Source of the DNA: Paramacrobiotus metropolitanus
Taxonomy: Eukaryota; Tardigrada; Eutardigrada; Parachela; Macrobiotidae
Assembly (NCBI RefSeq): GCF_019649055.1
Contig: NW_026570222.1
Location: 2,418,001-2,482,000, forward strand
Length of the DNA: 64,000 nt
Reading direction: 5' to 3'
Each line of letters opens with the position of its first letter. Position 1 is the stretch's first letter. Positions 35,248 to 45,852 of this stretch are shown here, one piece after another. The notes below the pieces were generated by a model. That model had not been told where the DNA came from and did not search any database. It was given only the letters and a program-made list of their open reading frames with translations. Position numbers and translations under genes: made by a program.

Positions 35248-38207
35248 GAACTTTTGCTTTATTTTGGCCGCCTCTGCTCTGCTCTCTTCCGTTTGAGTGC
35301 CAGAATTTTTAATACCATTCACTTGAGCTTTTGCTTTTGGAGGTCATCGGGATTTGTTGTTGATTACCTTCTTTGTTCCTAAACGTTATCGGAGTCGTTG
35401 TCTTGGATCACTACTTCTCTGACTACAGTAAGATGTTCCGGCTTTCGTTGTTTTTCTTTTTATTAGCTGGGTTATGTACCTGTGCTGGATTAAAATATTT
35501 ACACGAGCATTCGCAAAAGTCTTATCAACCTGTTTTCAAATACTGATAAGTAAACAGCGCGATTGATTTTGTTGTGCTGGTAGGATGCGTACATATTATT
35601 AGAATTATTTTTGCGGTGTTTCTTATCGTTCCGAACGATGGCTGGTCATTGTCCGCTAACATTTAACAATTTCCAAAGACGAAAGCTATGGACATTGGCC
35701 GTGTCTTTTAAGGTCAGATTATGCATTCTGCGGCAGTCTACTTCGGATCTTGCATAATTACTTACAGTACCTATGCGAGCGATTGTTCGTTAGTGTACAG
35801 TAGCTGCATGCATGCATCTGTATCGATGGTATCGTGCTTCAGGTACTGTATGTATGACAATTGCTGCAGATTGTTTGCTTTGCAATGTCTTCTTCGTGTG
35901 ATGTTCGCAAGAGTGGTTTGGTTGCCTCCTGGTTTATTAATTATTATGTATTTTATTTATCGTTAATTGAGAGTACTCAGCTATGAGTTTTGGGACAGTT
36001 TTCCCTGAACTTGTAGACCATAAGGCATCAGTTAGCAACAAGCGAACTTATCAAAATTTCGGATCCTTTTACTTGGGAACTTTGCATCAACTACAACCTT
36101 CGAAATTTTTTTGCATGTATTTTTAACTAATGTAAGTATCTGTACAGTACTCGTATGCGAATTGTGAGCAGATACCCTCAGGGGCCCAACGTTGCGCAGG
36201 CACCCAACTACGCCTGGTACCTACTACTTACTTGTACTACAGATTTCCGATCCAAAATGCAAAATATGGGCTGGCAAAGTTGATAATTCGACCTAAAGCA
36301 CAAACCGCCGTACTCGTAAGAAAAGTGAACTTGAAGTGCCTACGGCCTACCCAACCTTTTTATACCTAGTTACCCACTTTGAGTTTACCCATAATTTTTA
36401 ATTATTAGTGTTTTTAATATTTATCGATCTAGTGGGTAATGACTTGAGGGTGCAATTATTCATCTAACGCTGTTAATAGAGTAGTAAACTGATACAACTG
36501 TATCTGTCCATTTTAAACTTCATTTATTTGCACTTGCTCCACCATAAATTGTCCGAAATTTTGGTTTGCTCGTTGATTCTTTTCTTACGGTAAGTAGATA
36601 ATTGCTGCTTATTGCAGCAATGCAGAGTTTGAACTGTTCTTACGTAATATTATATCCGTTAGCAACCGTACGCATAAACCGTAAACTGTAAAGTATTTTT
36701 TGCTTTACTGTTACTTAACGTGTTAAGTAACTTACGTTAAGTTTACTTGAGTAGCTACCTAGTTTGTTGTTGTCACTGTTGTGCCTATGATTAGTGCCCG
36801 ATGTTGTTTTTCTTCTCAGCTCGGCTGTGATTTTGTTATAATTGAAAATAAAAATGCCTATCTGTCTACACAGGTGCAGTGCGTCTCTTACACATGGTCT
36901 TGAGTTTCGTGACTCTAGAGTATAAGTATTCGTTACTTGTTGTGTGAGCAAGCATTAAAGCATTTTACTGGCTTCTTTCGATATCTCCAGGCTTAAGTCA
37001 GAAAGTCAATAAGTGGGTAGGTTTTACGTAAAATTTAATGGGCAAAGCCGCAAATGGGCTCACTTTGACTTGCAGCAGAAGTCTAGCTCCTGCTGTACAT
37101 ACGTGCAGTACAGTACGAGTACTCAAGGTATTGATGTTTTTCTGTTAACGTTACCCTTGGGATAGCTTTTGAGAAGGGTATTACCGTATTCGTTGCCATT
37201 TTTGGGTCTTCCTCGCGCGCTGTGCTGCGCTTGATCTGGTTTGACATGTTGTAGAACATATGGCATAGTTTCACCGTCCACGTCAGACGTACTTCAATAC
37301 AGTCGATAGATTCGATACTGCATACTCATATGGCGAGACATTTCTAGAATATTCTCGGCTTGCAGTGTACGAGTTTTAAAGAGCGCTATAAAAGTGTTGC
37401 AGCTTGCATCTTCATCGTCTGGGGCACACCGTTCTGCCAGTCGAACGTCGCATCGTATCCTATCGCTTCATTTTAATTTTGCGTTTTTTTAGATTGTGTG
37501 GATCAGTTCGTGCTATCCAAGCCTTGTTATTAAAGGTAAACACTTAGCGCTGCTACTCTCATATACAGAGCTTTGTGTTAAAGTACAGTTTTAAGTTATA
37601 ATTATTATGTTAATTACTGTAAGTATTATTATGTGAGAAGATGTGAGCATTGTTGTTAGTTATCCTGAATAATTAGTAAGTAAAAATACGAATACGTGCT
37701 AGGGTAACTGAGCCTAGGGGACTATATTAATGCGGTAAGCAGCAGTTTTGATTAAAGGTACTGAGACAAACAAAACCACAGTGATAAATTGTTTCAGATA
37801 TCCATTTCGATATTATTGTAGTATTGTTGTTGTCGTTGTCGTATCTCCTAATTGTAATCGGAGAATGTTAATGGTGTTCGCATTTGACTCCATTAGCTTG
37901 TTAGGTCCCCTTGACGGTGTGTTATCCTCTTCTGGGACCAAGAATAAGGTTATAATGGAAATGTTTTCTAATAAATTAAGTAATATAGTATAATATTTCT
38001 GACCATTTAGATGCAAGCGTTAGGGGATTAAGACAGTGATAAGCCGTAACTCAAGTTGTAGAACGTATTTCCAGGTCAGTTTTTCACATCCCCGTGTGTG
38101 CTCTGTGGGCTTGCGAACGTACTACGTAGTAGGTCAAATTAGGTAAAGGTTTTTGAATGTGAGCAGTTTTTGCACTTGCAACTTATATTCAGCAGAGTAC
38201 TCGTTAT
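35248..38207. other. 3-kb intergenic before the Gypsy element
   Basis: AT-rich with no coding support. It contains a TATA box (37387) with a promoter-like downstream sequence. No bromodomain-like exon was found. Confidence 0.4.
37387..37394 (+). promoter_or_regulatory. Candidate TATA box with possible noncoding exon
   Basis: TATAAAAG in a local GC-richer segment (GCGCTATAAAAG). About 110 bp downstream is GTTTTTTTAG|ATTGTG...TTAAAG|GTAAAC (37492-37535), which could be an internal exon without an ATG. The gene it would serve is not visible. A solo LTR-like promoter is an alternative. Confidence 0.35.
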
Positions 38208-38212
38208 ATGTG

Positions 38213-38420
38213 TGTGACGTATGTACGCGATTGCATGAATAATAATTATCATTATTATTAATATTGATATTCACATTTCTCGAGATTCTGCGTAAACGCA
38301 TAGCAACGGTACAAGATCGGTTGTCTGGCTGAGTCTGTTTTGTGTTGTTGTTGTTTGTCATTCAGTTAGTTGTTGTGGTCTGGAATATTATTAATAAACT
38401 TACGTAGTAAGTACTTCACA
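38213..38420 (+). repeat. 5' LTR of Gypsy element
   Basis: 208 bp, TG...CA ends, no difference seen from the 3' LTR. It contains a TTG/GTT-rich tract and an AATAAA-like ATTAATAAAC near its 3' end, likely the polyadenylation signal. Confidence 0.95.
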
Positions 38421-38490
38421 TTGGCGTGAAGGATGGTAATTGCCCTTTCTGTTTAAGAGGTAATTGACTGGTCAAAAGTGGTAATTGACC

Positions 38491-39650
38491 ATGTCTACGG
38501 GAGGCACGTCACCCGTGGGAGTAACAGGCACTCAGACACGCACGCCGAATACTGCGGTGTCGGGTGATGATGACTCCACCGGGTTGCCCAAATTAAGTAA
38601 ATTTGACCCAGACACGATGAAGCTGGAAACGTGGCGTGTACAGTTTAATAGCCACGTGGAATCGTTCAAGATGACCGATGACAAGAAGAAGCCACTACTC
38701 TTGGGATCCCTGAATCCGAAGGCCATGGAGATGCTAGCCTCCATGTGCCGCCCGAAGGATCCAGGTCAGTTCACGTTCGAGGAACTGTATGAGAAGTTAA
38801 AGCTGGTATACAGCAAACGGACAAATATAAGAGTAGGATGCTACCTTCTTTTCGATTACAGAAGTCAGGTCAGACTTTGTTGGATTTTTCGAACGATTTA
38901 AGGAATCAGTGCGTCAAGTGTGATTTTCCAGACGCGTTTGTAGATGACCAGCTGTGTGCTGCATTTATGTCAGGTGTAGCCAGTGAAACTACGCGCCGTT
39001 ATTTGTATACGTTGCCTGTATCGTCTGTTGAAAAATTCGATAAATTATACGAGGAAGCGGATAAGTATGAGACGAGTAAAGCAGACGCTACAGACGGTCG
39101 GTGGTAGATCGTCGTCCCCGGACGTAGCAGCGATAAGGCGCGGTGGATACGGTGGTCGCGGTAGAGGCCGAGGCGGTAGGTTCCGAGGATCAGGCCGTTT
39201 TGGACAGCGGTCCAGTAAAGCAGCTTGTTATGGGTGTGGTTCAACCGAACACATGAAACCGGATTGTCCCCATAAGAGTACACAGTGTAATAACTGCGGC
39301 CGCCGAGGTCACCTGGCAAAAGTATGCAGAGCGCCAAGAAGAGGGCGTGGTCAGAGAGGGCAGAGGAGAACAAATTATGTAGAAAGGATGCCGTACGACG
39401 TTTTACGTACAGGGCCAGTAACCCCGTCGTCAATTTTTGTCCCGTTAAATATTGACGGCAAGACTGTGAATATGGAGTTAGATACGGGATCGTCAGTCAC
39501 GATAATGAGCAAGTTAACATGGCGGAAAGTTGGTGCACCGAAGTTGGAGAAAGTTGACTACTGTTTGCGTAGTTTTACTGGCCATGTCATTCCGTTAATG
39601 GAATGGTAGATGTGACAGTTACATGGTGGCGTAACGAAGTCACTTAAAGC
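38491..39650 (+). pseudogene. Gypsy gag-protease region, reading frame interrupted
   Basis: The first frame (ATG 38491) encodes a Ty3-type capsid start, then runs into a stop at 38901. The homologous reading continues one frame over from about 38838 to 39107 and returns near 39060-39110. That third frame has an Arg/Gly-rich stretch, two zinc knuckles (CYGCGSTEHMKPDC, CNNCGRRGHLAKVC) and the aspartic protease motif LDTGSSVTIM. A further out-and-back shift lies near 39590-39640, just before pol. The breaks come in compensating pairs, which suits assembly indels or small mutations better than programmed frameshifting. Three direct GGTAATTG copies precede the start. Confidence 0.8.
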
Positions 39651-39651
39651 G

Positions 39652-42600
39652 TTGGTTACTGAGCAAGGTTGCATAATTGGGCGCGATTGGATATCAGAGT
39701 TACAGTTAAGCGCGCTCAGTTTAAAGCAACTACAGCAAGGTACTGTAAGTAGAATTGAAGAGTTTAGCCTTGCAAAGATACTTCAGAAGTATAAGGCAGT
39801 GTTTAAGGACGAGCTTGGTTGCTGTAGAAACTTCAAAGCACATTTGTACTTGAAAGAAGGCGCTCGTCCCGTGTTTTGTAAAGCAAGGCCAGTACCGTTT
39901 GCTTTGAAAGAAGAAGTCGAGGAAGATTTAGAACGGTTAGTAAAACTGGGTGTTCTCACACCAGTTGATTATGCAGAGTGGGCTGCACCAATTACATCTA
40001 TTAAAAAGCCTAAGAAAAAAGTGCGTATCTGTTCTGACTTAAGTACTGGCTTGAATGCGTCGCTGGATGTACACCAGTATCCTTTACCACATCCTGACGA
40101 ATTATTTGCGAAATTAAATGGTGGTAAAAAGTTCAGTAAAATCGATTTACGAGAAGCATACGCACAAATACCGTTAGATGAAGAAAGTGCAAATTTGGTT
40201 GTCATAAATACGCATAAAGGATTGTTTCGGTACAATCGATTGCCTTTTGGCGTAGCAAGTGCGCCTAGTATTTTTCAGCAGTTGATCGAAAATATACTGC
40301 AAGGTTGTGAAGGTGTAGCAGTATATCTTGACGATATAATTATCACTGGTAAAGATGATGAAGAGCATATGAGAAACCTAGAGGCAGTGCTTGAGCGGTT
40401 GGAAAAGTTTGGACTTACTGTAAAGAAAGAAAAGTGTGAGTTTATGATGCCATCGGTCGAGTATCTTGGTTTTATAATTGATAGCACGGGGCGGCATATT
40501 TCTCAGGACAAAACCCGTGCTATTGTTGAAATGCCACCGCCCCAAGATGTGAGTCAGTTAAGGTCATTTCTGGGCATGGTAAATCACTATGCAAAGTTTT
40601 TGCCAAATTTATCTGGCCGTTGCAGTTGTTTTTATAATTTGTTAAAGCAGACAACTGTCTGGAAATGGGATAACGAGTGTCAGAAAGAATTTGAGTTATT
40701 GAAAAATGACCTAACAAATGCGACTAAATTAGTGCACTTTGATCCACAGTTGCCGCTTGTGTTGGCGGCCGACGCGTCTAAGTATGGTATAGGCGCAGTT
40801 TTGAGCCACAGGTTAGCTGACGGATCAGAGAAACCGATTGCGCATGTGTCTAAGTCGTTATCGCCAGCCGAGAAAAATTATGGGCAAATTGAAAAGGAAG
40901 CACTTGCTTTGGTTTTTGGGGTTAAGCGGTTTCATCAGTATTTGTACGGCAGAGAATTTCTGTTATTAACAGACCATAAGCCGCTGGTGACGATTTTCGG
41001 GAGTAAGAAAGGTATCCCCGTAGTGTCAGCAAATCGGTTGCAGCGATGGGCAATCATACTGATGGGATATACGTTCAGCATTGAGTACAGACGTACTCAA
41101 GACTTTGGTCAAGCCGATGGGTTAAGTAGGCTGCCGCTACGTTCAGTCGATTTGTTTGATAAAGAAGACTTCGGAATGTCTGAAACGGTGAATTTAGTGG
41201 AGACCGAGTTACTATTAGGTTTACCTGTATCTGCGGACATTGTACGCACAGAAACAGCCAAGGATGATGAGCTGAAACAGGTAATGACGTATCACTTAAA
41301 CGGTTGGCCGAAAAACGTCGCTGAAAGGTTGTTACCGTACTCGCGAAGGCGCGAAGCATACTCAGTATGTAAGGGCTGCTTACTATGGAATAACCGTGTT
41401 GTTATACCACGTGTCTTGCGTAAGAGCATTACAAATTATTTGCATGCTACACATTCCGGCATTGTTAAGATGAAGGCTGAAGCGAGAAGTCACGTATGGT
41501 GGCCGAATATTGATGAAACGTTAGAAGAAGTGTCAGCTGCGTGTGAGATTTGCACGAAACTAGCGAAAGAGCCAGCCAAAGTTCCGTTACAGCAGTGGCC
41601 GGTGCCGCAGGGCCCGTGGCAGCGGCTGCATATTGACTTTGCGGGACCTTTCAAAACGCGAATGCTACTTATCATCGTAGACGCATATACGAAATGGCTC
41701 GAAGTGTTTGACGTTCGTAAAGCAGATACTGAGAACGTGGTGTTAATATTTGAAAATCTATTTGCTCGATACGGATTGTGTGATACAATTGTTAGCGATA
41801 ATGGAAGTCAGTTTACGTCAGAAGAATTTCAGAAATTCTGTCAACAGTATGGAATTAAGCATCTGACCAGTGCACCTGGTCATCCTCAGTCTAATGGGCA
41901 GGCTGAGCGTTATGTTGACGTGGTGAAAAAGGGAATCGAAAAAGGAATGCAGTCAGGAAAAAGTTTTGCAGTCGCATTACGAGAATTTCTAAGTCGTATT
42001 CGCAATGTTCCGAATAGTACGACAGGAAAATCGCCGTGTGAATTGTTTCTGAATCGTAAGACCAAATCGGTGTTAGATTTAGTGCATCCGGAAAGTGCTA
42101 ATTACGTAGATGCGCGTGCGAGACAGAAAAAGAATTTTGACAGAAAAGCCAAAATACGAATATTTACGGTTGGTCAGCACGTGCAAGTGAAAGATTTTCG
42201 GAAAAATAGATTGCGTGACTGGGCAGCAGGAAAGCTAATAAAACCGATTGGCAATACAATGTGGGAAGTTGAGGTAGATGGTGTAATACAAAGACGCCAT
42301 AATAATCAGATTTTAGCTCGTAAATGGCTAACGGCGGAAGAGCATGTAGAAGCGCAACTAGCGGCTAAAGCGCATGAAATGTCAGTGCTAGTGCCTGTTA
42401 GTGTTAATGGCACACCAGTGGTCAGTGAGACCAGTGCACCGGCAAGTGTGCAGGAAGAGGCGCGAAGCTTGGTAGCTGCGCCAGCCGTAGTACAAGGGCG
42501 AAGCTTAGTAGCTGCCCAGGACAGCGTGAAAAGCGAGCCAGCAGTTCCTACTGTACCAGTATTGCCAACGACAAGCACTATCCCAAGTACGAGTACTGTT

Positions 42601-42735
42601 CCTCCTGCTCGTTCCATGGAAAAACCGCGGAAAGCGATTAAGCCAGCTCCTATACGTGTTGCTGAGCAGCCAGTGCGCCGTGGCGAACGTGAGCGAAAGG
42701 AGCCGGTCAGGTTTGGCGATTATGTAAAGCATTAA
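39652..42735 (+). CDS. pol: Gypsy pol: reverse transcriptase, RNase H, integrase
   Basis: One uninterrupted 1,027-codon frame. The RT core has LPFGVASAP and the catalytic YLDDIII (about 225), followed by YLGFIID. RNase H starts near LAADASKYGIGAVLS (about 372) with the TDHKPL motif. The integrase has an HHCC zinc-binding region (THSGIVKMKAE...CEICTK, about 600-640). Its catalytic core begins HIDFAGPF and includes VSDNGSQFTSEEF and QSNGQAER, which supply the D,D-35-E acids. A Pro/Val/Ser/Thr-rich tail (about 900-1000) ends in a basic segment (RRGERERKEPVRFGDYV). No chromodomain is evident. The first codon is the TTG at 39652; the true start is probably by fusion with gag-protease upstream. The motifs look intact. 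Confidence 0.95.
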   Translation: MVTEQGCIIGRDWISELQLSALSLKQLQQGTVSRIEEFSLAKILQKYKAVFKDELGCCRNFKAHLYLKEGARPVFCKARPVPFALKEEVEEDLERLVKLGVLTPVDYAEWAAPITSIKKPKKKVRICSDLSTGLNASLDVHQYPLPHPDELFAKLNGGKKFSKIDLREAYAQIPLDEESANLVVINTHKGLFRYNRLPFGVASAPSIFQQLIENILQGCEGVAVYLDDIIITGKDDEEHMRNLEAVLERLEKFGLTVKKEKCEFMMPSVEYLGFIIDSTGRHISQDKTRAIVEMPPPQDVSQLRSFLGMVNHYAKFLPNLSGRCSCFYNLLKQTTVWKWDNECQKEFELLKNDLTNATKLVHFDPQLPLVLAADASKYGIGAVLSHRLADGSEKPIAHVSKSLSPAEKNYGQIEKEALALVFGVKRFHQYLYGREFLLLTDHKPLVTIFGSKKGIPVVSANRLQRWAIILMGYTFSIEYRRTQDFGQADGLSRLPLRSVDLFDKEDFGMSETVNLVETELLLGLPVSADIVRTETAKDDELKQVMTYHLNGWPKNVAERLLPYSRRREAYSVCKGCLLWNNRVVIPRVLRKSITNYLHATHSGIVKMKAEARSHVWWPNIDETLEEVSAACEICTKLAKEPAKVPLQQWPVPQGPWQRLHIDFAGPFKTRMLLIIVDAYTKWLEVFDVRKADTENVVLIFENLFARYGLCDTIVSDNGSQFTSEEFQKFCQQYGIKHLTSAPGHPQSNGQAERYVDVVKKGIEKGMQSGKSFAVALREFLSRIRNVPNSTTGKSPCELFLNRKTKSVLDLVHPESANYVDARARQKKNFDRKAKIRIFTVGQHVQVKDFRKNRLRDWAAGKLIKPIGNTMWEVEVDGVIQRRHNNQILARKWLTAEEHVEAQLAAKAHEMSVLVPVSVNGTPVVSETSAPASVQEEARSLVAAPAVVQGRSLVAAQDSVKSEPAVPTVPVLPTTSTIPSTSTVPPARSMEKPRKAIKPAPIRVAEQPVRRGERERKEPVRFGDYVKH

Positions 42736-42935
42736 CTTTCGCGAGATTTACGACTGAATTAAGAAAAAATTTATACGCTTAGCAACATATTGCTGCGAAG
42801 TACTGTAGTCGAAAAATATCGTAAGAATTATTCAGTTGTGTCTGATTCAGTTGGAAGTATCATTATTATTTTTAAGCTTTACTTACGTTATTGTCATATA
42901 TTTATATTAACGGGTTGCTAAACAGTTATTTAATC

Positions 42936-43196
42936 ATGCCTAAGTTGGTTAAGAAATTAGTTTTCATTTACGATAACCCGCGTCGCGTCACCAATCGGAC
43001 GTGCTATCACTGCGGAAAACCTGGACACGTGGAGCGGTACTGCCACATGAAACGTACCGAGAAGAAGGATCCGACCTGGGAGCGTCAGCCCGCCAAGGAA
43101 GCCAACGAGGATCCAGCGTACGATGACAATTTCGAGGCTGAACCGGAATTGCCAGCGGATGGACCGGAAGGAAACGCCCCACAGAAGAACGCGTAA
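42936..43196 (+). CDS. Extra ORF of the Gypsy element: 86-residue CCHC zinc-knuckle protein
   Basis: Located 200 bp after pol and 60 bp before the 3' LTR, where some Gypsy relatives carry env. The ATG at 42936 (an in-frame ATG at 42891 is also possible) opens a basic N-terminus (MPKLVKKLVFIYDNPRRV). A single zinc knuckle CYHCGKPGHVERYC follows, then a Lys/Glu-rich linker and an acidic Pro/Glu/Asp tail. There is no signal peptide or membrane segment, so it is not an envelope. The element's own nucleocapsid already has two knuckles, with different sequences. Third positions here are markedly richer in G/C than in pol, suggesting a separate origin, possibly captured host sequence (inference). 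Confidence 0.75.
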   Translation: MPKLVKKLVFIYDNPRRVTNRTCYHCGKPGHVERYCHMKRTEKKDPTWERQPAKEANEDPAYDDNFEAEPELPADGPEGNAPQKNA

Positions 43197-43256
43197 ATTT
43201 TTTTTTTTCTTATTTATTTATATATTCGATTTACGTGTTTAAATCTGGTGTGAGGG

Positions 43257-43464
43257 TGTGACGTATGTACGCGATTGCATGAATAATAATTATCATTATT
43301 ATTAATATTGATATTCACATTTCTCGAGATTCTGCGTAAACGCATAGCAACGGTACAAGATCGGTTGTCTGGCTGAGTCTGTTTTGTGTTGTTGTTGTTT
43401 GTCATTCAGTTAGTTGTTGTGGTCTGGAATATTATTAATAAACTTACGTAGTAAGTACTTCACA
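43257..43464 (+). repeat. 3' LTR of Gypsy element
   Basis: 208 bp with no difference from the 5' LTR that I can see. It is followed directly by the ATGTG target duplication. Confidence 0.95.
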
Positions 43465-44149
43465 ATGTGCGCTGCACACCTATCTGGGCTTTGTGGAATT
43501 CCATGAAGTTATTCATGTTTCTTCTGAGTTAAACAGGTTTATCTGTATCAATAAGCTAGCTTCGTAACCCATCGCGGTACCCAAGTCTACATAAGATAGC
43601 AGTAATTGTTGTTACCCATTCGGCCAACAGTCGGCAGCTGCGAAAAGTGCCGTGTGCAGCGGCTACGTTATACGCTTATAGCGACAGTCGCTTTTCATTT
43701 TGCGTCGGCAGCTGTGTGTCACGCTGCTATACTGTACTATTCTACGAATACTACTCGTACAGTGTTTAATATGTTAAGAATCTAAGATGCAGGCTCATGC
43801 AGCGAGCACGCACTAAACAGATTGAGAAACCATTTCGCATATCGATTTAACCCGTTGACGCCCATTGGTGTTAGCTGAGTACATACTACATAGTATGCAG
43901 CATAGAAAACTAATACAAGTACTGGGCGCTGGACGGTGTTACTCAGATTAACTGTGTTACCTAGATTGCGTTGCTACTTGTATGCTTCAGGTTTCGCATA
44001 CATCTTACGCAGCTGGGTCTAACAATATTACTGCAGTCAACATTGGTTGGCCTGGCGTTACTCCCTAATCAATAAGTAGTGTTGATTGATCGATCTTTCG
44101 CTGTGTTCGTGAACGATGCACTCCTGCTCATCTCGTCCGTGCAGCAATA

Positions 44150-44556
44150 CTGTAGCGGCTAGATGAAGTGGCTCCACAGAGTCTGGTATACGGGAAAATG
44201 CAAGCCCAATATGCACACATTGCTCCGTGCAGAATTGTTTTTGATTTCAAACAATTTTGACTCTGATGCTGACGTTCTACATGTTTTACCGAGTTTTCTT
44301 ATTTTTAGCAACGTACAATAATTATTGTTAGAGCATAATGTCAGAGCTCTGATAGTTTTCAGTTTATAAACCTGGTTTGTTGTGGTTTTTGTGGTGCCCC
44401 TGGCAGGGGCAGGCAACAGTTAGTACAGTACTAATATCGAAAAGCAAAGTGTGCGCCTCCCGGTGGGAGGAAGGCTCGTGTTCAATGCCCGGCCAGAGGC
44501 AGGCAGCGGCCGGATCTAAAAGTGGAGCCAGTGGCCACTTCATCTAGCGGCTACAG
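44150..44556. mobile_element. MITE-like element, 407 bp, TA target duplication
   Basis: The left end CTGTAGCGGCTAGATGAAGT is the reverse complement, with one mismatch, of the right end ending in CATCTAGCGGCTACAG. TA flanks both ends. The interior holds a short hairpin (TGCCCC...GGGGCA near 44395) and a B-box-like GTTCAATGCC near 44480, but no transposase. A Tc1/mariner-type nonautonomous element fits. Confidence 0.6.
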
Positions 44557-45067
44557 TAGTTGAGAGTTTTTAATTACTGTATTTACACGATATTAAGGGA
44601 CAGAGAACTCCCCAGGACCGCCCGCACTAGGCGTCGGCTCCATTGAGTATCTAATTATGAGTCTGTACCCGTGCAACTAAAATCTAAAGCGGCGCCAAAA
44701 AACCCATACGCCATGCGGGTCGTATGATGACGTAATCGTGCGTACCCGTGTGTGCGCCAACGTGCCACAGAAAATCATGTGCGGGGTGTGCTATTCTCGC
44801 ATTTTGGAGTACAATATCCCCGCCTACGATTATGCTACATGGTGCGGAGCATAGCTGATACGGAAGGTGTCGGAAGCACTATACAGTATACTGTACAGAG
44901 GGAGCCTCTGCATAACTTTGTTGTCGCCTCAATTTTTTTAGTTTGCTTTCCTTTTACGCTCGGCAGGAGGTATAGTGACACTAGAAAACTGTCGTTTCAG
45001 GCCGCGTTTTTATGCTTGTGCATGGTTTAACATAGCATTTAACGTAGCTTGTGAATCGATAGTAATA

Positions 45068-45232
45068 AGGGCTCGTCCCAGATCCGAAGCGAAACTCGTT
45101 GCGATACAGCAAATCCACCTCGCGAGGTGGCTTCACGTACCGTACCTGAGGCTTGGTCACTGCATACAGCCACCTCGTGCGGTTAAGCAACCGTATCATA
45201 GCGAGATTCGCTTCGTATTCGGGACAAGGCCT
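45068..45232. mobile_element. MITE-like element, 165 bp, TA target duplication (copy 1)
   Basis: The ends share an inverted repeat of roughly 40 bp starting AGG(G/C)CT(C/T)GTCCC and including CGAAGCGAA. TA flanks both sides. The centre holds the palindrome CCACCTCGCGAGGTGG. A second copy lies near 47160-47324. Confidence 0.65.
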
Positions 45233-45440
45233 TACATTTTATTTGGTTGACCGTGGAGTTACTGTACTGCACTGGTCTGTCGTGACTAGACGTCGAGCCC
45301 CGCCACCACTTGCCTAACGTTGCTTCTTACTAGGCATTTCTGTTGATTGGTGGACCCAAAAACTTCTTTATTGTCGCATTCGATTCGATTGAATTGTGTA
45401 TCACTGTATGTGACTGCAGTGTGCACCGTGCGAGTGCTTC

Positions 45441-45543
45441 AGGGCAATCCATGAATTGCGTACGTAACTTACCAGGGGAGGAGGGGTGAGGGAGGGGTAT
45501 AAATTGCTAGTTTCTTACGTACGTAATTTGTGGATGGTCCCCT
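45441..45543. mobile_element. Short MITE-like element with GGG(N)CCATCCA...TACGTACGTAA ends
   Basis: The left end AGGGCAATCCATGAATTGCG continues TACGTAA. The right end, reversed, reads AGGGGACCATCCACAAATTA and then CGTACGTAAG. The interior of about 45 bp is purine-rich (GGGGAGGAGGGGTGAGGGAG). Terminal repeats of this GGGACCATCCA...TTACGTA kind are widespread in invertebrate nonautonomous DNA transposons. The target duplication is unclear. Confidence 0.5.
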
Positions 45544-45852
45544 ATCTGAACTAGTTTCCAGCGATGAAGCATACTGCTTATCTGACGTACCAGTTTGCAT
45601 ACAGATAAAGCTCCATACATAAAAATCGTGCTACGGGAGCCTCTTCTAATGTAATAATTCGAGTTGCTTCTACATTTACTAAGCAGAACTGCTTGATTTC
45701 AGGGAGCCTTGTCCAAGAAGCATGGTTCAATGGGTGCCTTATTTAAAAAATGATTTGCATTTTTTCAGACGCGTTGGCAAAATTCCTTTCCTATCCTACA
45801 CGCCAAGGCAAATTTCTTTTATAGCAACCCTTCCCTGTTGCTCAATCTAGCC

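Larger units (their letters stand above)
38208..43469 (+). mobile_element. Complete Ty3/Gypsy LTR retrotransposon with target-site duplication
   Basis: Two 208-bp LTRs (38213-38420, 43257-43464), identical by eye, start TGTGACG and end TTCACA. They are flanked by 5-bp duplications ATGTG at 38208-38212 and 43465-43469. A primer-binding site begins with TGG at 38422, right after the 5' LTR, and a short purine run (TGAGGG) precedes the 3' LTR. Between them lie gag/protease (frame-disrupted), an intact pol with RT-RNase H-integrase order (Ty3/Gypsy) and an extra zinc-knuckle ORF. No envelope gene is seen. Identical LTRs imply recent insertion. Confidence 0.96.
43470..45852. other. Intergenic with MITE-like elements, no gene
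   Basis: Apart from three inverted-repeat elements listed separately (44150, 45068 and 45441), nothing coding is supported. Confidence 0.45.

Noticed and set aside
35248-38207. Search for the missing ATAD2 bromodomain exons
   Set aside because: No frame with bromodomain-like helices or suitable splice sites was found.
42306-42617. Minus-strand ORF within the Gypsy pol tail
   Set aside because: Antisense shadow of the Pro/Val/Thr-rich tail.
44440-44500. Possible tRNA gene because of a B-box-like GTTCAATGCC
   Set aside because: No acceptor stem, A box or anticodon arm; it lies inside a MITE-like element.
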